Source: Gordionus sp. m RMFG-2023
Taxonomy: Eukaryota > Nematomorpha > Gordioida > Chordodea > Parachordodidae
Direction: 5' to 3'
Assembly: GCF_954871325.1 (NCBI RefSeq)
Contig: NC_088775.1
Span: 90,340,805-90,404,804, forward strand
Length of the DNA stretch: 64,000 nt
Part shown: piece by piece, positions 48,050 to 62,354 of the stretch
How the letters are laid out: each line of letters opens with the position of its first letter
How positions within the stretch are numbered: position 1 is the first letter of the stretch
Program-made: the position numbers and the translations under genes
Notes under the pieces: generated by a model
What the model was told of the DNA's origin: nothing
The model's input: only the letters and a program-made list of their open reading frames with translations
The model's database searches: none

Positions 48050-48440
48050 TACGCCATTTTTCATTATTTTTAATAAGTTTCTACAGTAAATTCTTGAAGA
48101 ATTCTTACTTCTTCTTCTTTTTTTTTGAAATTTACCAATTTCGTTCTCCCCTAATCAATATTAGCCACTATTGGAATTGGCGATTATTTTGCATATTTTA
48201 TTATTTAGAATTTTATATCTATTTCTTAGGATCCTATCATATATTATACGTCATTTTTCATTATTTTTAATAAGTTTCTACAGTAAATTCTTAAGGATTT
48301 CTAATTCTTCTTTTTTTTTTTGAAATTTACCAATTTCGTTCTCCCCTAATCAATATTAGCCACCATTGGAATTGGCGATTATTTTGCATATTTTATTATT
48401 TAGAATTTTATATCTATTTCTTAGGATCCTATCATCTACA
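48050..48440. repeat. Tandem duplication of about 196 bp
   Basis: Two head-to-tail copies start CGCCATTTTTCATT (48052) and CGTCATTTTTCATT (48249) and end CTTAGGATCCTATCAT. They differ at few positions. A run of C follows at 48464. Confidence 0.85.
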
Positions 48441-48987
48441 AACGTGAGAAATTGCCCCCCCCCCCCCGAACAATATGCGTTGTCTATCCGTGACATATTT
48501 ATCATTTTAAAATAGTATTAGTTTGATTAAAATGGATATAATCATTAATTTCTTTATATTTTTCCCGGCTTTTTAGTTCTACTAACTGAAAAAAAAAAGA
48601 AAGAAGCTGATATGCCGTAATATCGATAACATTATTTTATTAATGCCAAATTATATTTTTCCCTGATTTATGATCCGCTATTTGTTATTCGACACTATTC
48701 GCTATTCCTTTGCTCTATGCGGCTCCCGGGCTTCACCCAACCCGGTCAAAGCCGGGCTCTTAAAAAAATAAAACCTTACAAATATCTACCAGTCAATCAG
48801 TGATTGCCCTATTTTTAGTTGTTTTGTTTAAATTTCTAGACTAAAAATAACTAAAACTTAGCTTTTAGCTGAGATCACTTCCCGGTTAGCTTATTATTGA
48901 AGAGAGGCATTACTTAACGGCCCACCTTCTTTTATAAAATAATTTATATATATATATATATTATCCAAAAATATTAGCCTTACAATT

Positions 48988-49443
48988 ATAATTTTTTTCA
49001 AAATTTTAAATATGAAAAAATCTACAGGCACTTGCAAAAATAAAAAAATATTCTTTTATTGAGGAAAATTCATTTGCGCTTTCTTTGAAATGGCGATATA
49101 ATCATCATACTAATAAAAATATCGAAAATGGAAGAAATTATAATTTTTTTTCAAAATTTTAAATATGAAAAAATCTACAGGCACTTGCAAAAATAAAAAA
49201 ATATTCTTTTATTGAGGAAAATTCATTTGCGCTTTCTTTGAAATGGCGATATAATCATCATACTAATAAAAATATCGAAAATGGAAGAAATTATAATTTT
49301 TTTTCAAAATTTTAAATATGAAAAAATCTACAGGCACTTGCAAAAATAAAAAAATATTCTTTTATTGAGGAAAATTCATTTGCGCTTTCTTTGAAATGGC
49401 GATATAATCATCATACTAATAAAAATATCGAAAATGGAAGAAA
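48988..49443. repeat. Three tandem copies of a 153-bp unit
   Basis: TCTACAGGCACTTGC occurs at 49021, 49174 and 49327. The copies are almost identical, including GAAATGGCGATATAATCATC and TCGAAAATGGAAGAA, which points to recent amplification. No frame spans the array. Confidence 0.9.
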
Positions 49444-49634
49444 GATTATTTTTTTTGGCTTAAATTTAGCCCTCTTTATAATAAAAATTATTGAAATTGA
49501 AAAATTATTCAACCAAAACCGATAATATATTTTTAAAAAAAAATTTACAGGGCTTATGGAAGAAATAAAATGCCGTTTATCTCGAATATTACACTGCCAT
49601 GCCATATCACAATCTTAAATAACCATAATAAGAA

Positions 49635-49795
49635 TCAGAGATGTGCAGGTACCATTTATATGGCCTGGCCCTGACCGGATTTTTTTTTCGAAAATTTTTT
49701 CCGGCTCGGGTAATTAAAAAAAAATTAATATACGGCCCGGCCCGGGTATCTGGACCGGGCTTAGAAATGGGCCTGCAAGTCTCTGATGAATTATA
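49635..49795. mobile_element. GGCC-rich hAT-like MITE, reference copy
   Basis: The ends CAGAGATGTGCAGG and (complement of the right end) CAGAGACTTGCAGG form an inverted pair of the CAGAG type typical of hAT. The interior is CCGGCTCGGG and GGCCCGGCCCGGGT in T/A-rich DNA. The length is 161 bp, equal to the tandem unit at the start of the window. Related copies or fragments lie near 300, 8000, 10000, 22350, 30220, 43850, 54900 and 59820. Confidence 0.65.
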
Positions 49796-52194
49796 ACTTG
49801 AAATAATATGAGTAATATTTCTTTATTTATGATCGATAAATGAATTTTTTAAGTCCCCCCCCCCCCCCCCAATAAGATTAATGTAAAAGTGTTATAATAT
49901 TACAAATCAAATTATTGTTTAATTAAACAATCTGAAATCATTAAAATATCAAAATTATAACAATTTATTCTTTTGTTGTTAGTTTTTAGTCTACTATGGT
50001 ACATGAATAGCGAGATCACCATTATCCATTCGATACGAATATATTCTTGAACCTTGTATTATAATATATAACTATTTATATAAAGTTTAAATTCTATTCC
50101 TTCCTACTGATTTTCGCTAATTAAAATCGTAATAACATATATTATATCTTAATGAATCTCAAATACAATCAATGTGTAGCGTTTCTAGCGATTAAAATTT
50201 AAACGTGATAAAAAATTAATTCTCTCATTAAAATGTATAAGTGATTTTTTTGGCACCTAAAAATATAGATTTCCCTCGTGGACTAATATACAATGATAAT
50301 CATATTTGTTATTATAGTATATACCATTATATTGCAGGGTGTATGGGTCTGCGATAAATATTTTTTAATTTCATGACATATTAGATATAATAGTGTGAAG
50401 AAACGAAGATAAAGAAAACAAAAATCAACGTTATATTAGAACCTCCATAAGATGTAATCGTGACTGCCCCTATAACTAAAAAATTATTATAATGGAATTA
50501 ATGTATTTAGGATATTTTATGAAACCTGGTGAACTAAAAACTCTGCTTCCTAAGAGAAAATAATATTATTTTTGACATGACATTTTATGTGGCATTATAT
50601 ATACATTATCTTCTAACTTTGCAACCTTTCTACTTTTATGAGGAATTGTTTGCGTGAGAATGAATTCAATGGATATATGGACTAAATTTAATATTTTCAG
50701 GACGTAAATAACTGAGCAACCCTTGTTTTACAAATGTTATTGTTTGGTGCAGGGAAGGAGAAGTTGTAAGTCAATAACATGATAGTCGTTGTAGGCTAAA
50801 TGGGAATGATAACAAGTATAGTAGTATAAAAGAAAAGAAGATGGAGATCAAATGAATAGGTAAAGACGTGTAACTATAGAAAAATAAAGTTATAAAAAGA
50901 GAGAAAGTAAGGAAGGAAGGAAGGAAGGAAGGAAGGAAGGAAGGAAGGAAGGAAGGGAAGGAAGGAAGGAAGGAAGGAAGGAAGGAAGGAAGGAAGGAAG
51001 GAAGGAAGGAAGGAAGGAAGGAAGGAAGGAAGGAAGGAAGGAAGGAAGGAAGGAAGGAAGGAACAGAAGTTTTAAAAAAAAGAAGAAAAAAATGTTAGCC
51101 AACATTCATGGTTAACGCGAATTGGCTGCAAAGTATATGAAAATACACGAAAATACTTCATATTTTGTAAACTTCATCATAAATTAGTGATAGCTATGCA
51201 TGAAAGGGTAATCCCTAATTATCATTTAGCGCCAATTTGAGGGAGAATACAATAATTTAGTGTATTTTTTTTTTATAATTTTCTCTGAATCTTCGCCACT
51301 TTGAATGAGGGTTTAGAAACGAACAAGCATGAACGAGAATTTTAGGATAAGAAGGCTCGAAACAAAATGGTTAAAGATATGACAAATAAGAATGATATTG
51401 TTGATTTGGTTTAGATAGAGAGTAACATGTTGGGAATGAATCATAAATATGATAAATTTTTAGGGAACGCATATGTAAAGATCTAATTATAGAATTAACA
51501 TGTGTGACGAAGATTAAAGCAGAGTGAATAATTGTAGAGAAATTGTTGCGAAGAAGAATGACAGCGATAAAAGAATGTGAAACCTAGTAAAAAAAAGACC
51601 ATAAAGTCATCTAGACCCAAGCTAGCCAGGTATAACATGCTAAATAAATGAATGCTTTAAAAGAATGATGTAATTTATCATTTACAATAGAACCATTTAA
51701 AATATAACCACTATTAAATATCTAAAACTAGGTAGTAAAAACGATACTTCCGAAAACCAGTATAAGATGGGATCTAGAATCTTTAGGATATGGCCTTAAA
51801 AATTTTGACCCTTTTATATTAAGGATATTAGAAAGAGCTTATATAAATTAACAATATTTATTTAATTGATTGACTCACTTTTTGTCATATATTTTATGAT
51901 AATAACATAATAATATTACCTATAGATATTATTAAGGTACCATTTACTCCCACTAGATAATTAAATTATAACACAATTAATATCTTAATTTTATAATATG
52001 CATGTAGAAGATAATAGAGGCCTTCAAAAAGTGAAATAACAGTGAACCTGTACCTAAAAAATGAAAATACTAAAAATAGGTTGAAAATTATATTTTAATC
52101 ATTTTTAAACCTATTTTTAATTTATTTTTTCTCCCTCAAAGTATTGAATGATATTTTCACTTTATAAAATAAATATTTTCGGTAGCAGTAATTG
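49796..52194. other. Gene-free stretch with (GGAA)n microsatellite
   Basis: It contains a C run at 49857-49870, a (GGAA)n array at 50908-51061 with a single extra G, and mixed-composition sequence at 50640-51600 that yields no recognisable product. A weak protein-like fragment near 51290-51430 was not assignable. Confidence 0.5.
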
Positions 52195-52480
52195 GTATGC
52201 CAACTTGTTGATACCCAGAACACTCTTAATGCAACCAGAGGTATATCTCCCATCGAGATAATGTTTGTCGGCACTTAGGACGACATTAATCAGTAGATAT
52301 TATTCAAGAGAGGAAGAATTGAAAACTACTTGTGAGAACAAATATATTACAATGACCGGAAAGTCATAGTTTTGGCTTGAGATCTAGAGATCTAAAGGAC
52401 TTAAGGAACAGCAGGAAATTACACTTGTTCAAGGTGGAAATGATATTTTGTATGAGGTTTTATCCGATAGAGTTGGCAAT
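52195..52480 (+). mobile_element. Small LTR-retrotransposon integrase-region fossil
   Basis: The plus strand encodes a fragment of the TLNATRGISPIEIMFVG type, the segment near the end of Ty3/gypsy-type integrases, followed by downstream sequence in the same orientation. It is broken with multiple breaks, lacks all other parts and LTRs, and looks old. It is not visibly part of the element at 14-15.6 kb. Confidence 0.5.
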
Positions 52481-53128
52481 GCAAAATAATTAACTGAGGG
52501 AATCTCATACTTGTCATTACACCACTCAAGATTTTCTTATTAGGTGTTATTGACCACCTAATTTAATATACAATAATTATGGAAGGTCACAATTTTTTTT
52601 TGACCTATCATATTTTAACTAATATTCATGTCAATTATATATTCTTATACAAAGTACAATCTAAAACTATAAATTCATATCCCCCTTATATTTTACTTCG
52701 TGCTATTTCTACTAAAATTATAAAAATAACAAATTTATTTTTATAATGGCAATTACATATCGAAAAGAACTAAATGAATGAAAAACATAAAATGCGTCTA
52801 AATAAATAAATTTGGAAAAAAAGTGGGGGGGGGGGGAGTGCCAATTAATAAGGATTTGGTCATCTGGAAGATTTATCATTTCCTCAATCGATCATTATTT
52901 AATTATTATTTCACGAGGAAAAAAGAAATTTATTTTATTCAACTTGTTATATTTTTTATTTTTTAAAAAAAGGAGGAATTTTAGAATAGGGAATAAGTAA
53001 TTTTGACCTCTAAGAAAAAATTGAATTTTTTTTTTACTTAACTGTACTTTAAATGGCATTTCCCATCCGCATGTCTTACTGGCTGTCTTACCCCTCCTAT
53101 ATTAGGTGCAAATAAGACGAGGTTAAAT
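52481..53128. other. Gene-free spacer
   Basis: AT-rich, with a G run at 52827-52837. No gene or repeat family was recognised. Confidence 0.4.
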
Positions 53129-53327
53129 TAGTGTTGTTAAATGTCTATTCAATATTTTATCCAGAAAAATATTACTCAAGCCTGAAGATTTTTGCTCATA
53201 GAAGAGGAACAAAGGTTCTAGAACATCTATTATCGAAATCTCGAGGCTTAGACAATATATTTTCTGGCTAAAATATTGAGTTAGCCGGTTTAAAAAATTG
53301 GCTCAAAATGAGCCTTTTAATAATGTT
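53129..53327. mobile_element. GTGTTGTTAAA MITE copy
   Basis: The left end is TTAGTGTTGTTAAATG. The right end has decayed (CTTTTAATAATGTTAAAATG). The interior AAGATTTTTGCTCATAGAAG, AATCTCGAGGCTTAGACAAT and CTAAAATATTGAGTTAGCC is well preserved. Confidence 0.7.
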
Positions 53328-53645
53328 AAAATGAGGGATTTAAAAATATATCTTGCAAAAAAAAGGAAAAAGAAATAGAAATAGAACTGGGAGTTGGGAA
53401 TTTGAAATCGAATAATTTTTCTGGCTTTGTGATCTCCAATCTTTCAGCAGAAAATATAGATTTCTGCCTCTTTCGATGAGGGAAACAAAAGGAGTGTAAG
53501 AAGCTATTAAGTAAAGATTCATCTAAAACAGTGTTTACGTAGCGATTTTACAATTAACTGGATTTAATAATAGATTATACCGCTGAAGAAAAAGATGCGG
53601 GAAATACTGTTCAGGTATATTATTGATGATAACTTTCACTATTAT

Positions 53646-54104
<459 letters not shown>

Positions 54105-54109
54105 TATGA

Positions 54110-55407
54110 ATTTGATATGGTTACTCGACTAATAATTTATTGGAACCATAATAAAGATTATATTTAGAGTTTCCTTTATATGAGTCAATTTAATGCTTAT
54201 TCATGTTTATACTCATATTTAATGATCCGTATTTTGTGGTAGGTGAGGGAGGGAGAGGGAATAGGCTTGTTTGATTGGGCAGGAGTACCTTGATTTACAG
54301 CATCAATTAAAAATAGAGGTTCCAATTAGGATTATCCTTTAGTAGGAGCAAATAAATCATCACATGATATTACCGAATGAGTGGGGATCAGTTACTTATT
54401 TAGATCTTTTTGGATCATTTATTTTTTATCGAAACCCTCGATGATACGTAGTTGTCATGTCATTTATAATAAGGATAACCGTTAAAAAATATTTATACCT
54501 TTTGGGTGCCCGTCTATATATATAACGCGAATTACATTTTACTATCACTTATCATAAAATTTTAATAATTTACTTATCGACACATTTGAACATTCGATTG
54601 ACACTTATATTTAAAAAAAAAATTAAGGTATTTAATAATCGTATGCATGATTTTATGGATGTCAAAATGATGAGCTAATTGTCCCAAATTTATGTCATTT
54701 TTTAGTATTATTATAGAGCAGCAGTCAATCAACAGTTACAGTTATAAGAGAATTGGAAAAGTTAAAAATAATTAATTTATCAATTTTAAATAGAAATGGA
54801 TTAATTGTTTTGGAACCTTTGCTTAAGCATTTAACATAAAATATATCTTAAAATCATTTTTTTTTAAAATTTGTTTAATTTTTTTTGGCATGTGTTCAGA
54901 AAACAGGTCAAGCTGAATTAGATTTACCCCGTAAAATATCTTAGCCCGACCTGGCCCGCTCAGCTGATTTTTAATATTGTGAAACATTAAATTTAATTAT
55001 AATTGCAAAATATATTTCCATTTTTTTTAATTACCACTTGGTCTATTTTCTTGTACTATTTATATATTTGATTTTTTTAAAATTAAAATAAATTTATATT
55101 TATAATTTTTTTAAAATGTTTACATACCCAGGTTGACAGTGAGGTTTTCCGATACCAATTCTTATTGGCATTCCAAATTGTTAGATAATAAGAATATAGT
55201 AAAAATATCTATGTGGGGATTTATAAAATTTTAGGATTATGCATCTAAGGTCAGGTTTATAACAAATTTTGAACACTTAAAAATCATCTATAGCATGCGG
55301 TTTTTTGTTTAAATTCTGAAAGATTCTAATCATACAGGAAATCGTATTCCATAATGTATAGAATTACCTCTGTAAACTTAAGCTTCCTTTCCTTCCTTCT
55401 TTCATGA

Positions 55408-55490
<83 letters not shown>

Positions 55491-57840
55491 TTAATCATAA
55501 ATTTCTGTTAATTAAAGAATTCAAATAAATAAGACATGTCTGTTATTATCGAATTGGTACTCTATACATGTTGGAGTTTGATTCTGAAGAAAGCAAGTTT
55601 TAAGGTTTTAATTTAAATTTTATTTCTACTTTAAAAATATAAAATAATAATAATAATGTATAATAATCGACTGGTATATATACTAAAACATTTCAATCAA
55701 AACATTTAAATTAATACTCAATAAATTATTTTACAAATTTGAATAAACACAATATGTAACAAAACATTTAAATTACTACTCAATTACAAATTTGAATAAA
55801 AGCAATATGTAACAAAACATTTAATTGAATAAACGCAATATGTAACAAAACATTTAAATTTTAATCAATTAATTGTTTTACAAAAACAACACTATTAACA
55901 GATTCCTATAAAGTCGGGCCTTTCCACATTAAAAAAACGAGTTAGAAGAAATGATTTAAGGTTTAAAGATTGTAAAATCCCTCTAGATGTTTAACATATA
56001 CAGATATAATGTGTTTTTTTTAAATTTTACTTAGTCCAATCCATAAATTAGAATCTTGAGGATGGTATATATATTATATATTTAAAAGATAATAAATTCT
56101 TATAAAAATATATAGAAGTTAGTGGGGGGGGGGGCTGGGTGGCCAAAGCAAAACATAGTATAATACCTATAGCTTCAATGAAATAGTTTGAGTAATTTAT
56201 GTAGCCTTTAATAAAAAATTAGGAATATACAGATATATAAGTTAAAGTATTGTAATGGTTCCTACCTTTAATAACGTCTTCCACATATTCTGTTTTATTA
56301 TTTAAATTAATATAATCATTTTAATTTAATAAATTAAAATATTAAAATTAAAATGAAACGAAACCCGTTATAGTATAAACAATAGTGCCATCTAGAATGA
56401 ATATTATTATCAAATAGTTTTAAAAATTTATACTATAATATATTTTAATTTTAAAAATTTACTTTCTTTCACGCAAGTCATATTGACTTGAAGAAGAAAA
56501 AAAAATTGATTTTGAGTATTAATATTTAAAAAAAAATAGCTTACTCGGTATAGGCCTGCAAAAGATCATTTTACCTTAACAAAGTTTTTTTTATATGATC
56601 CTTAATATTTATATGTATTAATTCTAATCTAATATTTAAAATAGTATTCATTTAATAAAATTTTAGACAGTAAAAAAAAAAAAAAAAAATTAACATATTG
56701 AGGTTATTTTTGATTTTTACCTTGCATAACCTCCTGTATTCTCATGTTACCCCGAATTTGGGAACGTAATATACAAAAAAATACAGCATATTTTTTGTAT
56801 ATTTCGCCAACAAATTCTAACGTAGTGGGTAATATAGATTAATTTTTAAAAAAAAAAAACAATTACATATTTGTATAATATACAATATTTAATCGCATTA
56901 TAGGGGTAAATATATAGTCATATTATAATCTGGGACCCGAACAGTTATTTATAACGGTTCAGTTTGGTTCAGTTAATCATGAAGGTTTATAAGGGTTCAA
57001 CACGGTTAGACATTTTTTTTTTATTGAAGCAACACCATCTTCTAATTTATTTTTATTATAAGCGTCTATGAATTATATATAAAAAAAAAATATAAGATTC
57101 AAAATAACTCATTTTTTAAATATATTATCTGAACCTATCTAATATAAATAGATTTTTTTTTGTTCGTTGTGACGTTAAACACAAATTTTAGCACTGAAAA
57201 AGCCTTTACTACAGAAACTTGGGTTTCGGGAACCGCCAGTACTATAAGAGCAAGTTTATATAATTCTGGATAATCAAATTATTTCCATCTCTAAAATATA
57301 AAACTTCTTAACCGATTTGAGCTGGTTTAAACCGGTTTAACCGTTTTTCTATAAAGGTTCTTTTTACTCCTTCAAAAAATAATTATATCGGTTCGGTTAC
57401 GGTTATGGTTCTTATATTTATAACGGTTTATAATGGTTTAACGTTTCGTTTGGTCCTCGATTTAAATAAAGTTTATCTCGCAGAGGATTAATTTTAGTTT
57501 AATCAAATTGATTCAATGGTGTCCTCCATTTTGAAATTTTAATTTTTACAAAATAATAATAAAAAAAAAAGGCCAAAATTATATATAAAAAAAAGAGATC
57601 AAAATTTGAAACATATTTTTTAATAACCTTACTGAGGTAGAAAATGAAGGGTGATTGACGGGTGTGGGGCTAGGGGGGTTATATAAGGGTCGGTCGGGAA
57701 TTTAAGGTTATAACTGTAGGATGACCTATGAACTGTAACGGGAATAAAAATAATAATTTTTAGGGTGTTTCATGCTCAACAAGTTTACGAATTTTCCGAT
57801 TTGGGTCGATTTTTGGAAATGGTGTGCAAGGATGGAGATT
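54110..57840. other. Gene-poor region with short repeats
   Basis: Contents: GGCC-type words near 54900-54970 (CCCGACCTGGCCCGCTC); (GAAA)n at 55406-55490; three tandem copies of a 50-60-bp unit with CAATATGTAACAAAACATTT at 55680-55870; a run of A near 56672-56689; and GGTTCAGTTTGGTTCAG / AACCGGTTTAACCG motif clusters at 56960-57450, resembling the ends of the element at 1345. No gene was seen. Confidence 0.55.
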
Positions 57841-58147
57841 TGACGATTAATTCATTAAAATGCATTTTTTAAGCGTCGGTTAGAAGCAAATCAGCTGGAC
57901 CCGCCATTTTGGAAAAAAACACATATAAGTAATTATTCTCATGTTAAAAAAAGTACTTTTAAATTGATAACTTGCTTCCTTATTATCTCGATGATCCGAT
58001 AATTCTTTAATCAGATATAGGAATAAATTAGGCTCTCGTTTAAAATGTTAATAATGATTAGTATAACATGGCGTCTCCAGCTGATTTGCATTGATGTACA
58101 CTTTTGATGAATGAATCGTCAGTCTAGGTATCATATATGTCATTTGT
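57841..58147. mobile_element. CAGCTG/CCATTTTGG MITE, copy E
   Basis: The left arm carries AAATCAGCTGGACCCGCCAT followed by TTTGG, and the right arm CATGGCGTCTCCAGCTGATT then TGCATTGATG. The right end ATCGTCAGTCTAGGTATCAT is intact and the left end is eroded. A fragment of the GTGTTGTTAAA family (AAAATCTCGCGGTTTTGCAT) and a (TTTC)n array follow directly. Confidence 0.75.
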
Positions 58148-58223
58148 CATAGATGGGCAAAATCTCGCGGTTTTGCATATTATCCGAAAATTTCAATCGA
58201 GTTGTTTTTAAAAATTGATCCTA

Positions 58224-58226
<3 letters not shown>

Positions 58227-58280
<54 letters not shown>

Positions 58281-58286
58281 TTCTTT

Positions 58287-58326
<40 letters not shown>

Positions 58327-58328
58327 TC
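58227..58328. repeat. (TTTC)n microsatellite
   Basis: About 25 units with one TTTTC interruption, embedded in a MITE fragment that resumes with GGCTTTTTAAACAACACTTT. Confidence 0.95.
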
Positions 58329-58329
58329 G

Positions 58330-60072
58330 GCTTTTTAAACAACACTTTAATTAACCAAGTAAAAATATCATTATGTTCTTACTATATTAGATATATATAT
58401 ATATATATACTTGAAGATTCCACAACTGATGTAACGAATTAAAAGAATAGAGAATATTTTAGTACAAGTATAAACAAAGGGTGCATTAGAAAGATATTTA
58501 ACGAATTACTTTTAATTCTATAGCTAAGTCCTATAATCAAAGCTGATAAAAATGTCATTAAATTTTTATTCATATTTTTATTAAAGATAAATTTTTTTTT
58601 AAATATTTTGTTTACGAAAAAAAAATTAATAAAAATTTTCGTATTTCAGGAATTTTATTTGTAACTAGGGAGGGGTTAAAGTTTTTTTTTGGAAAGTTTG
58701 AATTATTTATATTATATTATATCTTAGCTAAAACCCAATAATAATATTATTTGTTTAGATTATCTAAAATGATAGGTAAAAGGTTTAGGTATTTTTTTTT
58801 ATCACTAATATTTTTAACTAATTTTTTAACGCAGTAACAAAACTAAGTTAATTATTAAAATTATGTTTAGCTGGCTTTATATAGTTAATCTATAATATAT
58901 AATTTTTACCTTATAATTTAAATTTGTTATTTTTTAAAACATATTAGCTTCCAGGGGAGGCTAGAGTTTATGGAGAACTTATAATAATATTTTTTAATTT
59001 TTTTTTTTTAAAAATTTTAAAAAGTGGTTAATTTGGGGATTTCATAATGAATCCTACATAGGATTATGTAATAAAATATTTCACATTAGACATCTTAGGA
59101 AATAAAATTTTTTTAAGCCTGGCCTGAAATTTAATTTTCCATTCTTCATCCCATTCCTTTTCAAGTTCATCCCTGATTTAAAAATTTTTTTTTAACTTAT
59201 TTTTTATTTCAACCCTACCACAAGTGTATTTTTTTAAAATATTTTAATGCTAGCCAGTAAATTATTTAAATAATTTTTAATCTAATTTATATATGATTTT
59301 CCAACTCTTACTGATATAACTTAAATTTCTTTTGGAAAATTCTTACGGGATAGGGTTTTCAAAAAAAAAATGATTTAAGCACAAGATTTAAGATGATTCC
59401 ATTTCACGGTTACTTCCTATTTGATTACTATACTGGTTAGGAAACTCTCATAGACACCAATAAAACGAGAAAGAACTTCTGCATAATATTTTAGAAATTA
59501 GTATATATTATCCTTATTGTTCATCCAACTTTAACGGGGATGATATAAAGATGTTGAATATATTTTTAGATAGCAAAATAAAAATAGCCACTCACCCATA
59601 AAATCGTGAATATTTAATAATAATGATTTTTTTTGAAGGCGAAATTCAGGTGAATACCTAACAAATAAGAGCTGAGGGGGGGGGGCATAAACCCCAAAAT
59701 TTTTAAATACCCTTCCCAACCCTGGAAAAATCTTGGCCTTGCTATTCGCTATATTTATATTTTACTTTTAATATGACAGAATGAATCCTGATTTCGATAT
59801 CCTAAACAAGAATGTATAATAGAGATCTGTAAAATACTGTCTGACCCATGCACAGCCCGAACAAGTTTTGGGGTCTATTTTAAAAAAAATCGTTTGTCAG
59901 GCCTAATATTTTTTCAAAAAAAAATTCGGGCCGGGTCGGATTTAAAAGCTAGGCCCTATACTCGCCAATACGTGTTGTGTTAATAGAAATTAATTAATAT
60001 ATAGAAAGTGATTTTTATAAGACTAAGAGTTATAAGAATAAATAAACTCTTTATGTATATTTTAAAGTTGTT
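58330..60072. other. Gene-free AT-rich stretch
   Basis: A TA run lies at 58391-58409, a G run at 59677-59687, and a GGCC-type repeat at 59818-59955 (AGAGATCTGTAAAATACTG on the left, GGGCCGGGTCGG inside). No coding region is supported. Confidence 0.5.
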
Positions 60073-60890
60073 GTAGAATAGAATAGAATAAGAATAGAAT
60101 AAGAATAGAATAAGAATAGAATAAGAATAGAATAAGAATAGAATAAGAATAGAATAAGAATAGAATAAGAATAGAATAAGAATAGAATAAGAATAGAATA
60201 AGAATAGAATAAGAATAGAATAAGAATAGAATAAGAATAGAATAAGAATAGAATAAGAATAGAATAAGAATAGAATAAGAATAGAATAAGAATAGAATAA
60301 GAATAGAATAAGAATAGAATAAGAATAGAATAAGAATAGAATAAGAATAGAATAAGAATAGAATAAGAATAGAATAAGAATAGAATAAGAATAGAATAAG
60401 AATAGAATAAGAATAGAATAAGAATAGAATAAGAATAGAATAAGAATAGAATAAGAATAGAATAAGAATAGAATAAGAATAGAATAAGAATAGAATAAGA
60501 ATAGAATAAGAATAGAATAAGAATAGAATAAGAATAGAATAAGAATAGAATAAGAATAGAATAAGAATAGAATAAGAATAGAATAAGAATAGAATAAGAA
60601 TAGAATAAGAATAGAATAAGAATAGAATAAGAATAGAATAAGAATAGAATAAGAATAGAATAAGAATAGAATAAGAATAGAATAAGAATAGAATAAGAAT
60701 AGAATAAGAATAGAATAAGAATAGAATAAGAATAGAATAAGAATAGAATAGAATAGAATATAATAGAATATAATAGAATAGAATAGAATAGAATAGAATA
60801 GAATAGAATAGAATAGAATAGAATAGAATAGAATAGAATAGAATAGAATAGAATAGAATAGAATAGAATAGAATAGAATAGAATAGAATA
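60073..60890. repeat. 11-bp minisatellite grading into a 5-bp repeat
   Basis: About 60 copies of AGAATAAGAAT (60073-60745) are followed by about 29 copies of the pentamer AATAG (60746-60890), with two AATAT variants at the junction. The 11-mer is two pentamers with one extra A (AATAG + AATAAG), so it arose from the pentamer by a one-base insertion fixed every second unit. The long minus-strand frame across it is an artefact. Confidence 0.95.
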
Positions 60891-61626
60891 TTATTTCTTT
60901 CGAATCAAATAGTTTTATTTTTGAATAATACAAATAATTCTAAAAATAGGAATAATTTTGAATAATTTGATAAAATAAGAAATAAAAAATAAAACGATTA
61001 TAGTGTAGTGAAAAACAATATAATAAAAATTTTAAAAAAAAACAGGAAAAAAAAACAACAATTTTTGCTTGTTTTTTACTCCTTAAAAAAACTATTTTAT
61101 TGCTCAAAAAATTTAATTCATTGTCAAAAAATAAATTGATAAAAATTTGAAAAAAAAATATAAATAATAAAATAGATGGCGCTAATAATTTAGTATCTTT
61201 GACATCAATCAACATCAAGCAAACCATTTTTTTTTGAAAATTCTCATTATAAATCAATATTTATCTCTAATTTAAAATAGTAAGCAAATTATTAATATTT
61301 AAATTGGTAACAAAATAAGTTAAATATATAAATTCATCTTATAGAGATCCCATAATCCACAACTAATTTTTTGGGCATAAATAACCGTTCAAATTTAACT
61401 ATATTTTAACTCAAATTCTTCCGGGAATTAGTAATCCTTATCATCATTAGTACGAATTTTTTCCCTCCTTTTATTCCCAATTGGCAAATTTTCGCGCCAA
61501 AAAAAAATATATAAAAATAATTTAAAAAAATGTTAGATAGGAAATTATTATTATCTTATGATGATTAAAATATTTCACAATTTCTATAAATGATTAGAAA
61601 TTATGATATAAATTATTATAACATTT
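60891..61626. other. Gene-free flank
   Basis: A/T-rich with homopolymers. Nothing is supported. Confidence 0.4.
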
Positions 61627-61627
61627 T

Positions 61628-61715
<88 letters not shown>

Positions 61716-61717
61716 TT

Positions 61718-61749
<32 letters not shown>

Positions 61750-61750
61750 T
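61627..61750. repeat. (CTTT)n microsatellite
   Basis: About 31 units with one interruption. Confidence 0.95.
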
Positions 61751-61913
61751 TCCATAGTAAATATCATAAAATCATAATATGAAACAATTTCCATCCAACC
61801 CTCAAAAACTCTTTCGTAAATACTTTACTAATGCCAAATTAATAAAAAATGCGATTTGTCACGTGTTTATAGTGATCGGTTATCTTGAGAATTACGTCTT
61901 TTTTTTCTTCCAT

Positions 61914-62130
61914 TCTAATCCCAAGAAGGAAGATGTTAGCATTTTTGGCCCATTTTATTCCTTTTGACTTGCATAATAATCTTTATATACTTTACTTAAA
62001 TTCCAAGAAGGATGATGTGAGCATTTTTGGGCCATTTTGTTATTTTTGAGCCGTATTACTAGCCTTATCAACTCCATTTCTAATCCCAAAGAAGGAAGAT
62101 TTGAGGATTTTTGATCCATTTTGCTCATTC
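61914..62130. repeat. Three degenerate tandem copies of a 75-90-bp unit
   Basis: TAATCCCAAGAAGGAAGATG with GCATTTTTGGCCCATTTT recurs three times with increasing divergence (near 61917, 62000 and 62083). Confidence 0.7.
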
Positions 62131-62354
62131 AATTTGGGAAAGTTTAAGTTTAATCAACAACTTAATATTATAACTTTAAGGTAGTTGTTCAAGCTATAAT
62201 TGAAAAATTCAGGGGGTTAAGCACAGCATTATAAAGTAAAACATCAGGGTAGGTTTATATTTATTTAACAAGGTCGGGAAAAATCTTACTTTTATTCTCT
62301 CTAGCTCCATTCTTATACCTTTTTTAAAATAAATATTAAATAAATAATATTCAT

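Noticed and set aside
59980-60933. 317-codon frame of Tyr/Ser/Ile/Leu/Phe repeats
   Set aside because: It is the 11-bp and 5-bp minisatellite read through. There is no codon-position structure.
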